DNA of 64,000 bases from Cupriavidus lacunae. GTDB taxonomy: Bacteria > Pseudomonadota > Gammaproteobacteria > Burkholderiales > Burkholderiaceae. Position 1 is the stretch's first letter. Every line of letters begins with the position of its first letter. The position numbers and the translations under genes are program-made. Below, one piece after another: positions 19,765 through 28,884 of the stretch. Location: positions 1 to 64,000 of the forward strand of contig NZ_QKWJ01000004.1 in the NCBI RefSeq assembly GCF_003353055.1, read 5' to 3'. The notes beneath the pieces were generated by a model that was given only the letters and a program-made list of their open reading frames with translations, did no database searches and was not told the origin of the DNA.

Positions 19765-20250
19765 TTACTTCAACTGCTGCGCAAATTCATCCAGCTGCGT
19801 AATGCAGGTACCCCAGCCCTCATGGAACCCCAGCTCCTCATGCTGCTTGCGCGTAGCCTCGTCCGGATGCAACACGCGCGCAATGTAGCGGGTACCGTCG
19901 CCTTCATCAGCCATGGTGATGACCGCGGTCATCGACAGCCACGGCTTGGCAGGCCGATACCCGGCCACCAGGGCCGAGGTAGAGACGATCTTTTCCATCG
20001 GCACAATCTCGAGGAAGCACCCCGGGTTGTCGCTGGTGCCGCCGTCCGGGCCTTTCATCAGGGTATGGAAGGCGCCGCCGGGGCGCATGTCGAAGGCCAG
20101 TACCTCGGTGGTCCAGGGTTTGGGGCACCACCATTCCTTGAGCAGCCTGGGGTCGCTCCATGCACGCCAGACCTTGGCACGCGGGGCCTTGAGCAGGCGC
20201 GAGATGACCAGGTCCTGGCTTTCAGGGCTGGCGGCGTTTTCATTCGGCAT
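19765..20250 (-). CDS. SRPBCC/AHSA1-family protein
   Basis: 161 residues. Start ATG 20250, with AGGAGG nine bases upstream and inside the end of the ArsR gene. START-like fold of the AHSA1 group: LVISRLLKAPRAKVWRAWSDPRLLKEWWCPKPW, then GGAFHTLMKGPDG and GFHEGWGTCITQLDEFAQ. Such proteins bind hydrophobic ligands, and the ligand here is unknown. The ArsR/SRPBCC pairing is common in bacteria. Confidence 0.9.
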   Translation of the reverse strand: MPNENAASPESQDLVISRLLKAPRAKVWRAWSDPRLLKEWWCPKPWTTEVLAFDMRPGGAFHTLMKGPDGGTSDNPGCFLEIVPMEKIVSTSALVAGYRPAKPWLSMTAVITMADEGDGTRYIARVLHPDEATRKQHEELGFHEGWGTCITQLDEFAQQLK

Positions 20251-20626
20251 CTGACTGTTCCTCCTGATGTAGGGCTTCGACAAAGGCGGCCAGGCGGTCG
20301 GTACGGGCCTCCCACATGGCGCGCTGATCGGCCAGCCATTGCTGCGCGTCTGACAGCGGTTGCGGTACCAGTTCACAGGTGCGCACGCGCCCCGTCTTGC
20401 GCGAGCGGATCAGGCCGCTGCGCTCCAGCACCTGCAGGTGCTTCATGAACGAGGGCAGTGCCATCGTGAACGGCGCCGCCAGTGCCGAGACCGTTTCCGG
20501 CCCGCGGCCGAGCACGCTGACGATGGCGCGGCGGGTCGGGTCCGCCAGCGCGTAGAACACGTCGGAAAGCGGGGAAATATCGACAGCCTGGGACACGTCT
20601 GCAAACTCGGCACAATGGTTAGCCAT
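20240..20626 (-). CDS. ArsR-family transcriptional regulator
   Basis: 128 residues. Winged HTH: SDVFYALADPTRRAIVSVLGRGPETVSALAAPF and SFMKHLQVLERSGLIRSRKTGRVRTCEL. The metal-binding CxC of arsenic sensors is absent, so this is the non-metal subgroup that pairs with SRPBCC proteins. Start ATG 20626; it overlaps the SRPBCC gene by 11 bases. Confidence 0.9.
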   Translation of the reverse strand: MANHCAEFADVSQAVDISPLSDVFYALADPTRRAIVSVLGRGPETVSALAAPFTMALPSFMKHLQVLERSGLIRSRKTGRVRTCELVPQPLSDAQQWLADQRAMWEARTDRLAAFVEALHQEEQSDAE

Positions 20627-20659
20627 GTGGCTAAGTATAAGGAGTCGGCTGAAAACCGC

Positions 20660-20704
20660 AAGGGCAAAATGCAAGGCGCCCCGGGATCAGCCGGGGCGCC
20701 TTGC
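20660..20704 (-). terminator. Intrinsic terminator of the sulfite dehydrogenase operon
   Basis: 14-bp stem: GCAAGGCGCCCCGG (20671-20684) pairs with 20691-20704, loop GATCAG. On the - strand it is followed by ATTTTGCCC. It lies 22 bases after the cytochrome stop and just before the ArsR gene. Confidence 0.85.
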
Positions 20705-20726
20705 GATCGGGGAAGCGGGGCGAAGG

Positions 20727-21380
20727 CTATTGCTGCCGCACGTATTCCGCCAACGCCTTGACTTCGTCCGCCTTCAATCCGGCAAAGGGCGGCATCGGCA
20801 CCGATCCCCACTTGCCGGTGCTGCCGCCGCGGATGCTGGCTTCCAGCTTGGCCTGCGCCTGCGCATCGTCCTTGTAGCGCGTGGCGACTTCGTGATAGGC
20901 CGGGCCCACCACCTTCTGCGTCACGCTGTGGCAGCTCAGGCAGGCGTTCTTGGCCAGCAGGCCTTGTACATCGACGCTGCCAGTCGCAGCGGGGGCAGGA
21001 GCCGCTGCCGCAGGCTGGCCCGCCTTCTGTGCGATCGCCACGATCTCCGGGTCCTTGATCTTCGCGGAGCCGTAGGCCACCGCCAGGTAGGCGCCCAGTT
21101 GCTCGACCTCGGCATCGTCGATCGGCGCTCCATAGGCGCTCTTCATCTTCTTCATCTCGGCGGTCCACTGCGTCAGGCTCAGGCCGGGCGGCTGGTAGGC
21201 GACGTAGTCGGCCGAATGGCAGATCGCGCATTTCTGCATGGCGATGCCGTAGCCGGGCAGCTTGGCGGGTTTGAGCTTGACGTTTTCCGCCGGCAGCTTG
21301 ATGTCCTGTGGCGCCGCGGATGCGCTACCCGCGCCCAGCAAGGCCAGCGCGAGCAGCATGGAGGGAATGGATCGATGCAT
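20727..21380 (-). CDS. Di-haem cytochrome c, sulfite dehydrogenase electron acceptor subunit
   Basis: 217 residues. Start 21380 is set by GAGGAG six bases upstream. Signal peptide (residues 1-23), then two haem motifs, CAICH at 51-55 and CLSCH at 147-151. The first half looks like the SorB type; the second (KNACLSCHSVTQKVVGPAY) looks like a separate class I cytochrome c, joined by an Ala/Pro-rich linker at about 121-135. It should carry electrons from the SorA subunit in the periplasm. Ten bases separate it from the sorA-like gene. Confidence 0.85.
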   Translation of the reverse strand: MHRSIPSMLLALALLGAGSASAAPQDIKLPAENVKLKPAKLPGYGIAMQKCAICHSADYVAYQPPGLSLTQWTAEMKKMKSAYGAPIDDAEVEQLGAYLAVAYGSAKIKDPEIVAIAQKAGQPAAAAPAPAATGSVDVQGLLAKNACLSCHSVTQKVVGPAYHEVATRYKDDAQAQAKLEASIRGGSTGKWGSVPMPPFAGLKADEVKALAEYVRQQ

Positions 21381-21390
21381 GGTGCGCTCC

Positions 21391-22662
21391 TCAGGCAATG
21401 GTGACCGGCGTGGATTCAATGACGTTGCGGCGATAGCCGGCCGGGTTCCAGTTGGCCTTGGCGGGCTGCACCTCGCCCTGGTTGCTGGTGGCGCGCACCA
21501 TCAGCACGGCCTGGCCCTTGCGCGCGAACTTCACCGGCAGCTGCCAGGCGCGGAACGAGAAGCGGCCCAGGTCCTGCCCCAGCGTGGCGGCCTGCCAGTT
21601 CTGCCCGCCGTCCACCGAGACCTCGACGCCGCGGATGCCGGACCCGCCATCGAAGGCAATGCCCTTGAGTTCCACCGTGCGCCCGGCAGGCAGCACGCCG
21701 CCGGTGCCCACGCTGGTGATGAAGCTGCGTACCGCCAGCGTCGAGATCGGCCGCGTCTTGGCCGCCGGCGTGCCGGGTGCCACGCACTGGCAGTCGTTGT
21801 CCGGCACGCGGTAGCCGGTGGTCATGAAGAACGCATCATGGCCTTCGAAGGGGTGATCCAGCACCTCGATCTCGAACACATGCTTGACCCAGTAGGTGCC
21901 GAAGTAGCCGGGCACCACCAGCTTGAGCGGGTAACCGTTGAGGAGAGGCAGGTCTTCCCCGTTCATGCCCCAGGCCAGCATCGGCTCACCGTTCATGGCA
22001 TGGGCGATATCCAGCGACTTGCGGTAGTCCGGTGTGCTCGGCAGCACCGGCGTATCGAGCCCGTTGAACGTGACCACCTTGGCCCCGGCCTTGACGCCCG
22101 CCTGCTCCAGCACCTTGCGCAGCGGCACGCCGGTCCAGCGTGCATTGCCCATCGCGCCGTTGGCCAGTTGCGCGCCGAACACACGCGGCTCGGAGAAGCC
22201 GCGGCTGTTGCCTGAACACTGGTTCACGGCGACGATCTCCACCGGGTCGGCCAGCCGCTTCAGCTCATCGAGCGACAGCGTCAGCGGCTTGTCGACATGG
22301 CCGCCGACCGTCAGGCGGAAGGTGGCAAGGTCCACCGACAGCGGAATGTTGGCCAGGTGGTAGCGCACGAAGAAGGCGTCGTTGGCGGTGATCGGCCCCT
22401 CGTTGAACGCGGAGAAGGGCGTCTCAAGGTGGGGCGGCCGGGTGGTGACGCGCACCAGCGGGCGCTTGCCCGGGTAGCGCACGAGCTGGCGGGGGCCATC
22501 GGCCAGCGTGACGCCGTCGCTGACGCGCGCGGCCTGGGCGGCCAGCGCCCCGAGCGGGGAGGCGCTGAGCGCGAGCAGGCCCGCGCCCTGGACGAAGCGG
22601 CGCCGGGCCGGTAGCGGCCGGGCGTGGTCGGCAGATTCCGCCGGACTGTTCTTGTCTCGCAT
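21391..22662 (-). CDS. Molybdopterin sulfite:cytochrome c oxidoreductase (SorA-like)
   Basis: 423 residues. Twin-arginine signal (PARRRFVQGAGLL, residues 18-30). The sulfite-oxidase molybdenum domain has its cofactor Cys149 in VNQCSGNSR. A dimerisation domain follows (about 300-423; FDGGSGIRGVEVSVDGGQNWQ). It should oxidise sulfite to sulfate in the periplasm and pass electrons to the cytochrome encoded next. No N-terminal haem b5 domain is present, as expected for the bacterial type. Confidence 0.88.
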   Translation of the reverse strand: MRDKNSPAESADHARPLPARRRFVQGAGLLALSASPLGALAAQAARVSDGVTLADGPRQLVRYPGKRPLVRVTTRPPHLETPFSAFNEGPITANDAFFVRYHLANIPLSVDLATFRLTVGGHVDKPLTLSLDELKRLADPVEIVAVNQCSGNSRGFSEPRVFGAQLANGAMGNARWTGVPLRKVLEQAGVKAGAKVVTFNGLDTPVLPSTPDYRKSLDIAHAMNGEPMLAWGMNGEDLPLLNGYPLKLVVPGYFGTYWVKHVFEIEVLDHPFEGHDAFFMTTGYRVPDNDCQCVAPGTPAAKTRPISTLAVRSFITSVGTGGVLPAGRTVELKGIAFDGGSGIRGVEVSVDGGQNWQAATLGQDLGRFSFRAWQLPVKFARKGQAVLMVRATSNQGEVQPAKANWNPAGYRRNVIESTPVTIA

Positions 22663-22844
22663 GGGGCGTCTCCTTCAGGCGTGTTGTGTGGCGCAAGGCG
22701 CGATGGCGCGTACTTTGAGGCCCCTGCGTCAACTTGTGAAACGTGTTTTGCCGCTAGCACTTATCGATTCAATCAATATAGGGGAAGACCACAGGCACCG
22801 CGTCAAGAAACCGCTTGCATCGGGAATATCGTTTCCCTACACTT

Positions 22845-22860
22845 ACAAAAACGTTTTTGT
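22845..22860. promoter_or_regulatory. 16-bp perfect palindrome, probable LacI-type operator
   Basis: ACAAAAACGTTTTTGT, a central-CG palindrome as bound by many LacI-family repressors, 100 bases before the NCS2 permease start. A LacI-family gene ends this transport cluster. A weaker dyad, GGGAA/TTCCC, lies at 22822-22837, and AAACGTGTTT is near 22739. Confidence 0.65.
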
Positions 22861-22960
22861 TAGCGGAAATCGATAACATCTGCGGCGAATTGCGCACAGA
22901 CGCAGCAAGTGGCTGGCACGCCACCGGCACAACGCCCACACACCAAACGAGGAGCAAAGC

Positions 22961-24310
22961 ATGTCCCACCCCGTCCCCGCGCCGGTGGATGAACGGCTGC
23001 CATGGCGGCGCCTGTTTGTCTTCGGGCTTCAACACGTACTGGTCATGGCCGCGTCGCCGATCGCGTCGGTCTTCCTGATGAGCAAGGCGCTGAACTTCCC
23101 GCCCGCGCTGGCGGTGCAATTGCTCAGCGCCACCTTTGTGGTCTGCGGCCTGGGCACGCTGCTGCAGTCGCTGGGCAAGCGGGGCCTCGGTGCCCGGCTG
23201 CCGTTTGTGATGCTGCCGGGCGGCGCGCCGATCGTGCTGTTTATCCTGATCGCGCAGCAGACCGATGTGCAGACCGCGGCCGGCGCGGTGATCCTGACCG
23301 GCGTTTTCTATTTCTGCGTGCTGCCGGTATTCCGGCGCTGCCTGCGCTATTTCCCGCCGGTAGTGGTGGGGACGATGCTGTTGCTGGTGGCGATCAACCT
23401 GGCACAGGTCTCGGGCAAGCTGGTTGCCGGCCATCCCGCCGCGGGCAGCACGGTGGACCCGCTCAACCTGCTGCTGGCGTTTGCCACCATTGCCTGCACG
23501 GTGGCGGCATCGCGCCTGCTGTCGGGCATGCTGGCGCAACTGGCGATCCTGGTCGGGCTGCTGGGCGGTGCGCTGGTCGCGGGGCTGGCTGGCGCGTTCC
23601 ACCCTGGCCATGTGTCGATGTCGCCGGTGTTCGCGCTGCCCACGCCATTCCCGTTCGGGTGGCCGCATTTCGATGTGGTGGCCGCGATTCCGCTGATGGT
23701 GTTTGCCGTGATCTCGATGGTGGAGGCCACCGGCCAGACGCTGGCGATCAGCGATGCCGTGGGCCGGCCGGTGGACCAGCAGCGCGACGTGCCGCGCACC
23801 ATCCGCGCCGATGCGCTGACGTCGCTGCTGGGCGGTGTGTTCGGCACCTCGCTGATCATCACCAGCGGCGAGAACATCGGCATCGTGCGTGCCACCGGCG
23901 TGCGCTCGCGTTTTGTCACGGCGATGTCGGGCGCGATCCTGGTGGTGTTCGGGCTGCTGGTGCCGGTGTCGTCGCTGATCAGCGCGATCCCCGAGGCCGT
24001 GGTCGGCGGCACCGGGCTGGTGGTGTTCTGCATCGTCGGCACCATGGGCATCGACATGCTGCGCAAGGTGGACCTGCGCGACCACGCCAATATGTACGTG
24101 GTGGCCGTGGCGCAGGCCGTGGGTTTGCTGCCGATCCTGGTGCCCGGCATCTATGGCGGGCTGCCCGGCAACCTGCGCATCCTGGTGGGCAATGGCGTGG
24201 CGATGGGCGCCATCACCGCGGCGCTGCTCAACTTCCTGTTTTTCCATACCGGTCTGCGGGCCGCGGCAGCGGGCGCCTTAGGCCGCGACGATGCCGCCGC
24301 CATGCATTGA
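22961..24310 (+). CDS. NCS2-family nucleobase/urate permease
   Basis: 449 residues, polytopic, with the usual 14-segment pattern. Substrate-site region: VEATGQTLAISDA and the motif SGENIGIVRATGVRSR. The Glu in this motif is like UraA, whereas xanthine permeases have Gln. It probably imports a purine or pyrimidine base or an analogue. The amidohydrolase gene starts 19 bases downstream, which suggests uptake followed by deamination or ring opening. Confidence 0.88.
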   Translation: MSHPVPAPVDERLPWRRLFVFGLQHVLVMAASPIASVFLMSKALNFPPALAVQLLSATFVVCGLGTLLQSLGKRGLGARLPFVMLPGGAPIVLFILIAQQTDVQTAAGAVILTGVFYFCVLPVFRRCLRYFPPVVVGTMLLLVAINLAQVSGKLVAGHPAAGSTVDPLNLLLAFATIACTVAASRLLSGMLAQLAILVGLLGGALVAGLAGAFHPGHVSMSPVFALPTPFPFGWPHFDVVAAIPLMVFAVISMVEATGQTLAISDAVGRPVDQQRDVPRTIRADALTSLLGGVFGTSLIITSGENIGIVRATGVRSRFVTAMSGAILVVFGLLVPVSSLISAIPEAVVGGTGLVVFCIVGTMGIDMLRKVDLRDHANMYVVAVAQAVGLLPILVPGIYGGLPGNLRILVGNGVAMGAITAALLNFLFFHTGLRAAAAGALGRDDAAAMH

Positions 24311-24329
24311 CCCTGCTTTCTGAATCGCA

Positions 24330-25778
24330 ATGACTGAACGTTATGCATCGACGCCGGCCTGGCCCGGCGACCTGAACCCGGCGATACGGCCGGAAAGCTT
24401 CGAACGCCAGTGCATCCTGCTGCCGGAATGGACCCTGCTGCGTCAGGGCGCGGTGCGCGGCCACGCGGTGGTGGTGGAGGACGGCCGCTTTACGGCCGTC
24501 GGCACGGCCGAGGAAGTCGCCGCGCGCTTCCCTGGACTGGAAACCCTGCCGCTGCCGCGCATGCTGCTGATGCCGGGCATGATCGACACGCACCACCACC
24601 TGACGCAGTCGTTCGGCAAGTCGCTGGTGTTTGGCGAGCCGTCGGAGATCTTCCGGCGCGTGTGGGTGCCGCTGGAGGGCAGCCTGAAGGCGGAGCACCT
24701 GTACCTGTCGTCCAAGCTGGCGGCGCTGGAGGCGCTGCGCGGCGGCTTCACCACCGTGGTCGATGCCGGCACGCGCAGCGATGCCGGTCTGGATGCGGTC
24801 GCGCGCGCGGTCACCGATGCCGGCGTGCGCTGTGTGCTGGGCCTGATCTGCAACGACAAGCCCGGCGCGGAAACGCTCGATGCCGCGCCGATCCTGCGCC
24901 GCGCCGCCGCGCACCTGGACAAGTACGCCAGCGATCCGCTGGTGGCCCCGTCGCTGGCGATCTCGATCCCCGAGGTGGCCTCTGACGCGATGCTGCACCA
25001 CGTCTACCAGCTGTGCGCCGAGTCCGGCCGCGTCTTCCAGACGCACGCCAATGAGCACCTGGTGGCGGTGGAGCGTTCGCTCAATGCATGCGGGCGCCGT
25101 CCGATCGAACATCTTGCCGCAGTCGGCGCACTGGGCCCGGCTGCGCTGCTGGCGCATGCCACGCTGGTAACGCCGCAGGAGATCCGGCTGCTGGCCGACA
25201 CCGGCACGGCCGTGGCCTACAACCCCGTGGCCAGCGCCTGGAAGGGCAACGCCGTGGCGCCGGCAGAGACCATGGCCACCTTTGGCGTGCGCCTGGGCCT
25301 GGGCACCGACGGCACCCGCAGCGACGGCTTCCGCCTGCTGGACTATGCCGAGGCCGCGCAGCGCTTCGCCTTCGGCATCGGCGTGGGCGATTCCTCCTGC
25401 GGCGCGGGCTGGCGCTGGGTCGACATGGCCACGCACGACGCGGCCGATGTGGCGGGCCTGGGCGCCCTGACCGGCGAGATCGCCGCCGGCAAGCGCGCCG
25501 ACTTCCTGCTGGTCGACCTGGACGTGCCGGAGCTGACGCCGTCCTGGGACCTGACCTGGGAGCTGGTGCGCCTGGCCAACCGCGACCAGATCCGCGCGGT
25601 CTTTGTCGATGGCAGCCTGCGCCTGTGGCAGGGCTGGCCCACGGACTGGGACGCCCGCGCGCTGATGCGGGCTATCCACGCCATGGCCGAGGACACCATT
25701 GCCAATGCCCCGATCCGCAAGCTGCACGACGCCGCGGACGCGCACCGCGCCCGCCACGCTGGCACAAAGGCATCCTGA
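24330..25778 (+). CDS. Amidohydrolase-superfamily cyclic deaminase-like protein
   Basis: 482 residues. Metal-binding pattern of the subtype III amidohydrolases: DTHHHL (around residue 87), HANEH, HATLV and GTDGTRSDG. This is the pattern of 8-oxoguanine deaminase, guanine deaminase and AtzB/TrzN-type enzymes. With the adjacent NCS2 permease, a heterocyclic amine is the likely substrate; the exact one is not determined. The stop is 2 bases before the TauE gene. Confidence 0.85.
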   Translation: MTERYASTPAWPGDLNPAIRPESFERQCILLPEWTLLRQGAVRGHAVVVEDGRFTAVGTAEEVAARFPGLETLPLPRMLLMPGMIDTHHHLTQSFGKSLVFGEPSEIFRRVWVPLEGSLKAEHLYLSSKLAALEALRGGFTTVVDAGTRSDAGLDAVARAVTDAGVRCVLGLICNDKPGAETLDAAPILRRAAAHLDKYASDPLVAPSLAISIPEVASDAMLHHVYQLCAESGRVFQTHANEHLVAVERSLNACGRRPIEHLAAVGALGPAALLAHATLVTPQEIRLLADTGTAVAYNPVASAWKGNAVAPAETMATFGVRLGLGTDGTRSDGFRLLDYAEAAQRFAFGIGVGDSSCGAGWRWVDMATHDAADVAGLGALTGEIAAGKRADFLLVDLDVPELTPSWDLTWELVRLANRDQIRAVFVDGSLRLWQGWPTDWDARALMRAIHAMAEDTIANAPIRKLHDAADAHRARHAGTKAS

Positions 25779-25780
25779 CC

Positions 25781-26488
25781 ATGGACATGACATTGTTCAG
25801 CGTCGGCGTGGCGGTCTTTACCGGGGCGCTGGTCCAGGGCGCGACCGGCATGGGCTTCGCGTTGATCGTGGTGCCGGTGCTGGCGCTGGCCGCGCCGGCG
25901 ATGCTGCCCGGCGCGCTGCTGCTGGCGATGCTGCCGCTCAACGCTTACGTGGCCTGGCGCGAACGCCATGCCATCGACCTGCGCGGGGCCGGCTGGATCA
26001 GTGCCGGGCGGCTGGCCGGCACCTTCGGCGGGCTGTGGGTGTTGGTGGCGATGCCGATGGCGTGGCTCAACGCGCTGGTCGGCGGCAGCACCATTGCCGC
26101 GGCAGTGGTGTCTTTGCTGGCGCCGGCCTTTACACCGGGGCGGCTGACCTTCGCCTCCACCGGCCTGATTACCGGCGTAACCGAGACCGCCACCGGTGTC
26201 GGCGGCCCGCCGCTGGCGCTGGCTTACCAGCATGCGCCGGTGGCCACGCTGCGCGCCACCGTGGCGCTGTGCTTCCTGGTCGGTGAAACGATCTCGCTGG
26301 TGGTGCTGGCATTGAGCAACCGGCTCGGCATGGAGCAGGTGCTCTATGCGATCGGGCTGCTGCCGGTGCTGATCGTCGGCATGGTGGCCAGCCACCTGGT
26401 GCACAAGCGCATCAACCAGCGCATGCTGCGCATCGGCGTGCTGGTGTTTGCGCTGGTCTCGGGTGCCGTGGTGCTGCTGCGCGGCTAG
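25781..26488 (+). CDS. TauE/SafE-family membrane protein
   Basis: 235 residues and about eight membrane segments. The N-terminal repeat has GALVQGATGMGFALIVVPVLAL and a second repeat GLITGVTETATGVGGPPLALAYQ. The family exports or imports small organic or sulfur anions. Here it is cotranscribed with a deaminase-like gene, so sulfite is not necessarily the substrate. It overlaps the convergent LacI-type gene by four bases. Confidence 0.87.
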   Translation: MDMTLFSVGVAVFTGALVQGATGMGFALIVVPVLALAAPAMLPGALLLAMLPLNAYVAWRERHAIDLRGAGWISAGRLAGTFGGLWVLVAMPMAWLNALVGGSTIAAAVVSLLAPAFTPGRLTFASTGLITGVTETATGVGGPPLALAYQHAPVATLRATVALCFLVGETISLVVLALSNRLGMEQVLYAIGLLPVLIVGMVASHLVHKRINQRMLRIGVLVFALVSGAVVLLRG

Positions 26489-27522
26489 GCGCCAGGCGTC
26501 GAGGATGCCCGCACCACCAGTTCCGGCGCGGGGCCGGTGATCACGTCGCGGCTGCGGTCGCCGGACAGGTGCGCGAACAGCAGTTCCACTGCCAGCGATG
26601 CCACGCGCTCCAGGTGCAGGTTGACCGCGGTGACCGGCGGCTGCGCGCTGCGGGCGCGGATGCCGTCGTAGCGCGTCACCACCAGCACATCGTCGGGCAC
26701 GCGCTTGCCCAACCCTTGCAGGTGGGCCATGGCGCCCACCGCAAACGCATCCACCGGCGCGCACAGCGCATCGAGCGCCGGCATCTGCGCCAGCAATTGC
26801 GCGCAGGCTTCGGCGCCGGCGGCTTCACCGTGTTCCTCGGCCGCCTTGACGACATGGCAGGGCAGGCCCATCGCCCGCGTGAACTCGCGGTAAGCGCGTT
26901 CGGTTTCCACATACGATTGCCGCGGCGCCGCCCCGATCATCAGCCCAATATGCCGGCGCCCGTGCCCGTGCATATGTTCCAGCAGCAACTGCGCGGTCAG
27001 GGCCGATTGCAGGTCCACGCAAGGCACCGGCGTATCGGTCAGCGGCTCGCGTCCGATCGACACGATGCTGACGCCGCGTTCGCGCAGCCGCGCGATATGC
27101 GGATCGCCCGCGATCGGCTCGATCACGATCGCGCCGTCGATATCCAGCGTATCGAGCAGGCCCGCGGCGCCTTCCAGCGGCGGCACCAGCACCACGCCCA
27201 GCCCGCGCCCCATGGCTGCCTCGGCGGCAATTGCCGCCACCTCCATCATGAACCCGAGCCGCGACGTGCCGCCCGCCACCGCGAACGGCATCGACGACAG
27301 CAGTGCGATGCAGTTGGCCCGGCCCGACTGCAGCCGCTGCGCGCGCACGCTGGGCCGGTAGCCCAGCTCGGCGGCCACGCGCTTGACGCGCGCGCGGGTG
27401 GCCGGGTCCAGCACGCCGCGGTCGTTGAGCGCGTGCGACACCGTGGTCAGCGACACGCCTGCGGCGCGGGCGACGTCGTGGATGGTGAGGCGGCGAGGGC
27501 GGTCTGGCGTGGATTCGGTCAT
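26485..27522 (-). CDS. LacI-family transcriptional regulator
   Basis: 345 residues. LacI HTH (LTIHDVARAAGVSLTTVSHALNDRGVLDPATRARVKRVAAELGYRP) with hinge QRLQSGRAN, then a sugar-binding-like effector domain. It is convergent with the NCS2-amidohydrolase-TauE operon and probably represses it through the palindrome at 22845. Effector unknown. Confidence 0.9.
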   Translation of the reverse strand: MTESTPDRPRRLTIHDVARAAGVSLTTVSHALNDRGVLDPATRARVKRVAAELGYRPSVRAQRLQSGRANCIALLSSMPFAVAGGTSRLGFMMEVAAIAAEAAMGRGLGVVLVPPLEGAAGLLDTLDIDGAIVIEPIAGDPHIARLRERGVSIVSIGREPLTDTPVPCVDLQSALTAQLLLEHMHGHGRRHIGLMIGAAPRQSYVETERAYREFTRAMGLPCHVVKAAEEHGEAAGAEACAQLLAQMPALDALCAPVDAFAVGAMAHLQGLGKRVPDDVLVVTRYDGIRARSAQPPVTAVNLHLERVASLAVELLFAHLSGDRSRDVITGPAPELVVRASSTPGA

Positions 27523-27581
27523 GCGGGACACGGGCGATGGTTCAGGGCGGAGCATACAACAGTGGCCGCTATGCAGTAGCT

Positions 27582-28517
27582 TCAGCGGCGCCCGTTGGCA
27601 CCGCCGGCTTCGGACGACAGCTCCTTCCAGTGTTCGCGCGTGAACCCGTAGAGCACCTCCAGCGCCGGCGACAGCGAGCGCGCCGCCATGCGCGCGATGC
27701 CATAGCGGCCGCAGCGGCGCGGATCGGGCGGCATCGGCACTTCGGCCATCAGCCCGGCGGCGCGTTCCTGCCGCGTGATCGACAGCACGCCGAACAGCAG
27801 CGTGTCGCTGGCCAGCGACACGCTGCGCAGCATGTCGAGGTTGTCGCAATGCAGGGTGAAGAGCTTGTCCGGCGCGGCCCCCGGCCCCCATAGTTCCGCC
27901 AGTTGCCGGCTGACGATGGTGCTGAGCGTGGTGGTCGCCACCGGGTAGGCGCGGATGGTCTCGATATCGATGTGGCGCTTGCGCAGGATCGGGTGCCCGG
28001 CGCGGCACACCAGGCCCGCAGGCAGGTCACCCAGTGGCTCCACGTCGATGTCGTCGGCCGCGCGCAGCACATAGGCATCGCCGACGATGGCGTCGATGGT
28101 CTCGTTGCGCAGGGCCTCCAGCAGGGCGCTGGTGGCGCCGGTCTCGGTGCGCACCTTGATGCGCGGGTGGGCCTGCGCCATGTGGATCAGGAACGGCGTC
28201 AGCAGCAGCGCCGCAGGCGCGGGCGCCACCCCGATCGTCAGCGAACCTTCCTCGCCGCCGCGCAGCAGGTCCAGGTCGCGCCGCAGCTGGCGCTCTTCCA
28301 GCCGCATGCGGCGCGCGCGGTCGGCCACCAGCTCGCCGAATACCGTCAGGCGCGCGCGCCGCGCGCCGCGGTCAAAAAGTGGCGCCTTCAGTTCGTCCTC
28401 CAGCGCGCGGATGCTGCGGCTTAGCGCCGGCTGCGTCAGATGTACGGCACGGGCCGCTTCGGAGAAGGTGCCGTGCTCGACCACGGCGAGCAGGTGCAGA
28501 AGTTTCTGTGTGTCCAT
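27582..28517 (-). CDS. LysR-family regulator
   Basis: 311 residues from ATG 28517 (an in-frame ATG is also at 28529). HTH with TFSEAARAVHLTQPALSRSIRALEDEL; effector domain with GSLTIGVAPAPAALLL. It is divergent from the DUF3311/SSS/amidohydrolase/COG0523 operon, which it probably controls through the dyad at 28551. Confidence 0.88.
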   Translation of the reverse strand: MDTQKLLHLLAVVEHGTFSEAARAVHLTQPALSRSIRALEDELKAPLFDRGARRARLTVFGELVADRARRMRLEERQLRRDLDLLRGGEEGSLTIGVAPAPAALLLTPFLIHMAQAHPRIKVRTETGATSALLEALRNETIDAIVGDAYVLRAADDIDVEPLGDLPAGLVCRAGHPILRKRHIDIETIRAYPVATTTLSTIVSRQLAELWGPGAAPDKLFTLHCDNLDMLRSVSLASDTLLFGVLSITRQERAAGLMAEVPMPPDPRRCGRYGIARMAARSLSPALEVLYGFTREHWKELSSEAGGANGRR

Positions 28518-28550
28518 GCGGAAAACCATGCGCGTTTGTTATGGGAGCGG

Positions 28551-28569
28551 TTCAACATTTGCATTTGAA
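28551..28569. promoter_or_regulatory. LysR-type dyad between divergent genes
   Basis: TTCAA (28551-28555) and TTGAA (28565-28569) with a 9-bp spacer, in T-N11-A geometry, 33 bases before the LysR start and 94 before the DUF3311 start. Confidence 0.55.
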
Positions 28570-28663
28570 TCATACCTCGGCGCTCCCTATGATGAGCGCA
28601 ACACAAGAGCGGATCCCCAACGAGGGCTACCGCCAACCGTCCATCGGAAACCGGAGACAAGAC

Positions 28664-28870
28664 ATGCTCAAGCTGTTTATCGGCCTAGGCCTGCCGTATA
28701 TCGGCGTGATCGGGATGCTGCCCTGGGTGGCATCGGTCGATCGCTTCGTGCTCGGCGTGCCCTTTATCTACGCCTGGATCTTTGCCTGGTTCGTGCTGAC
28801 CTCCGCCTGCATGCTGGCGTGCTGGCTGCTGTTCGACCGCCACGCCGCCGACGCGGCGCACGAAGCCTGA
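28664..28870 (+). CDS. DUF3311-type small membrane protein
   Basis: 68 residues with two hydrophobic segments (LFIGLGLPYIGVIGMLPWV and FIYAWIFAWFVLTSACMLACW). Ribosome-binding site GGAG eight bases upstream. Small proteins of this type are usually encoded next to SSS symporters (the yhjC/yhjB arrangement in Bacillus) and may be accessory subunits. The symporter starts 14 bases later. Confidence 0.82.
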   Translation: MLKLFIGLGLPYIGVIGMLPWVASVDRFVLGVPFIYAWIFAWFVLTSACMLACWLLFDRHAADAAHEA

Positions 28871-28884
28871 ACCCGGAGCCGGCC

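Noticed and set aside
25781..26488. Naming the TauE/SafE gene as a sulfite exporter for the SorA system
   Set aside because: It is 3 kb away in a separate operon with a nucleobase permease and deaminase; context does not support sulfite.
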